64,000 nt of DNA, from positions 1 to 64,000 of the forward strand of contig NZ_MDDC01000010.1 in NCBI RefSeq assembly GCF_001875325.1. The letters run 5' to 3'. Both the position numbers and the translations under genes were made by a program. Positions 63,942 through 64,000 of the stretch are shown here, in pieces. Within the stretch, counting starts at the first letter, position 1; the number at the start of each line of letters is the position of its first letter. The DNA comes from Neomoorella thermoacetica. GTDB taxonomy: Bacteria; Bacillota; DSM-521; Neomoorellales; Neomoorellaceae. The notes beneath the pieces were generated by a model. It had not been told where the DNA came from and made no database searches. It saw only the letters and a program-made list of their open reading frames with translations.

Positions 63942-64000
63942 TGGCTCTTCCACTCCCGCCAGGCGGTCTTTACTCTCGCCGGTGATAATTAGTTCCTTCA

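Overview
The window is a piece of a Firmicutes chromosome of moderately high GC content. It most resembles a Moorella-type thermophilic acetogen, close to M. thermoacetica. The pointers are a two-CBS-domain, DRTGG-less family II pyrophosphatase, a SCIFF ribosomal-peptide/maturase pair behind rpsI, a KOW (L14e-like) protein between map and infA, sporulation genes (spo0F-like, sigH), ThyX as the thymidylate synthase, and frequent GTG and TTG starts. The species call is inferred from recognised proteins, not from a database match.

Almost every gene is on the minus strand, so biological order runs from high to low coordinates. (i) 63.9-61.2 kb: thyX, rlmB, yacP/NYN and sigH. (ii) 61.13-60.85 kb: tRNA-Tyr, tRNA-fMet and tRNA-Thr with their own promoter and terminator, then ychF. 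(iii) 59.5-58.8 kb: two tiny hydrophobic-peptide loci, one apparently frameshifted, and the only clear plus-strand gene, a 4-TM SMR/EamA transporter. (iv) 58.6-55.3 kb: rpmG-secE-nusG-rplK-rplA, an L10 leader, then rplJ-rplL. (v) 55.1-43.5 kb: rpoB-rpoC, L7Ae-like, rpsL-rpsG-fusA-tuf. (vi) 43.4-24.1 kb: the S10/spc/alpha supercluster from rpsJ to rplQ, continuing into ecfA1-ecfA2-ecfT, truA, rplM and rpsI. (vii) 24.0-20.9 kb: SCIFF peptide, SCIFF maturase and an M23/LysM/G5 cell-wall protein. (viii) 20.8-10.8 kb: CoA-binding protein, trxB, copZ-like, peptidase MA, HtrA, rlmH, AarF/UbiB kinase, CBS-PPase and an MFS transporter. (ix) 10.8-0.2 kb: T-box-controlled DAHP synthase, DUF1934-argS, pyrG-femX-alr, spo0F, a Cys-rich zinc-ribbon protein, class II aldolase and a DUF1540 protein.

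The main biology is transcription and translation (RNA polymerase subunits, ribosomal proteins, EF-G, EF-Tu, IF-1, NusG, Sec), followed by envelope, redox and sporulation genes. The most interesting non-textbook signal is a set of near-perfect sigma-H-type promoters (RNAGGAWWW, 11 nt, RNNGAATWW). They stand in front of spo0F, the uncharacterised zinc-ribbon protein and DUF1934-argS, with a weaker version (12-nt spacer) before the M23 protein. The sigH gene itself is in the same window. Other points are a probable CTG start for Spo0F, a SCIFF peptide with five cysteines, a four-cysteine motif in EF-Tu, an initiator tRNA with a U1:A72 pair, and a plus-strand promoter/terminator pair that may make a small RNA in the rlmH-htrA gap. 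I saw no CRISPR array, IS element, prophage or rRNA gene.
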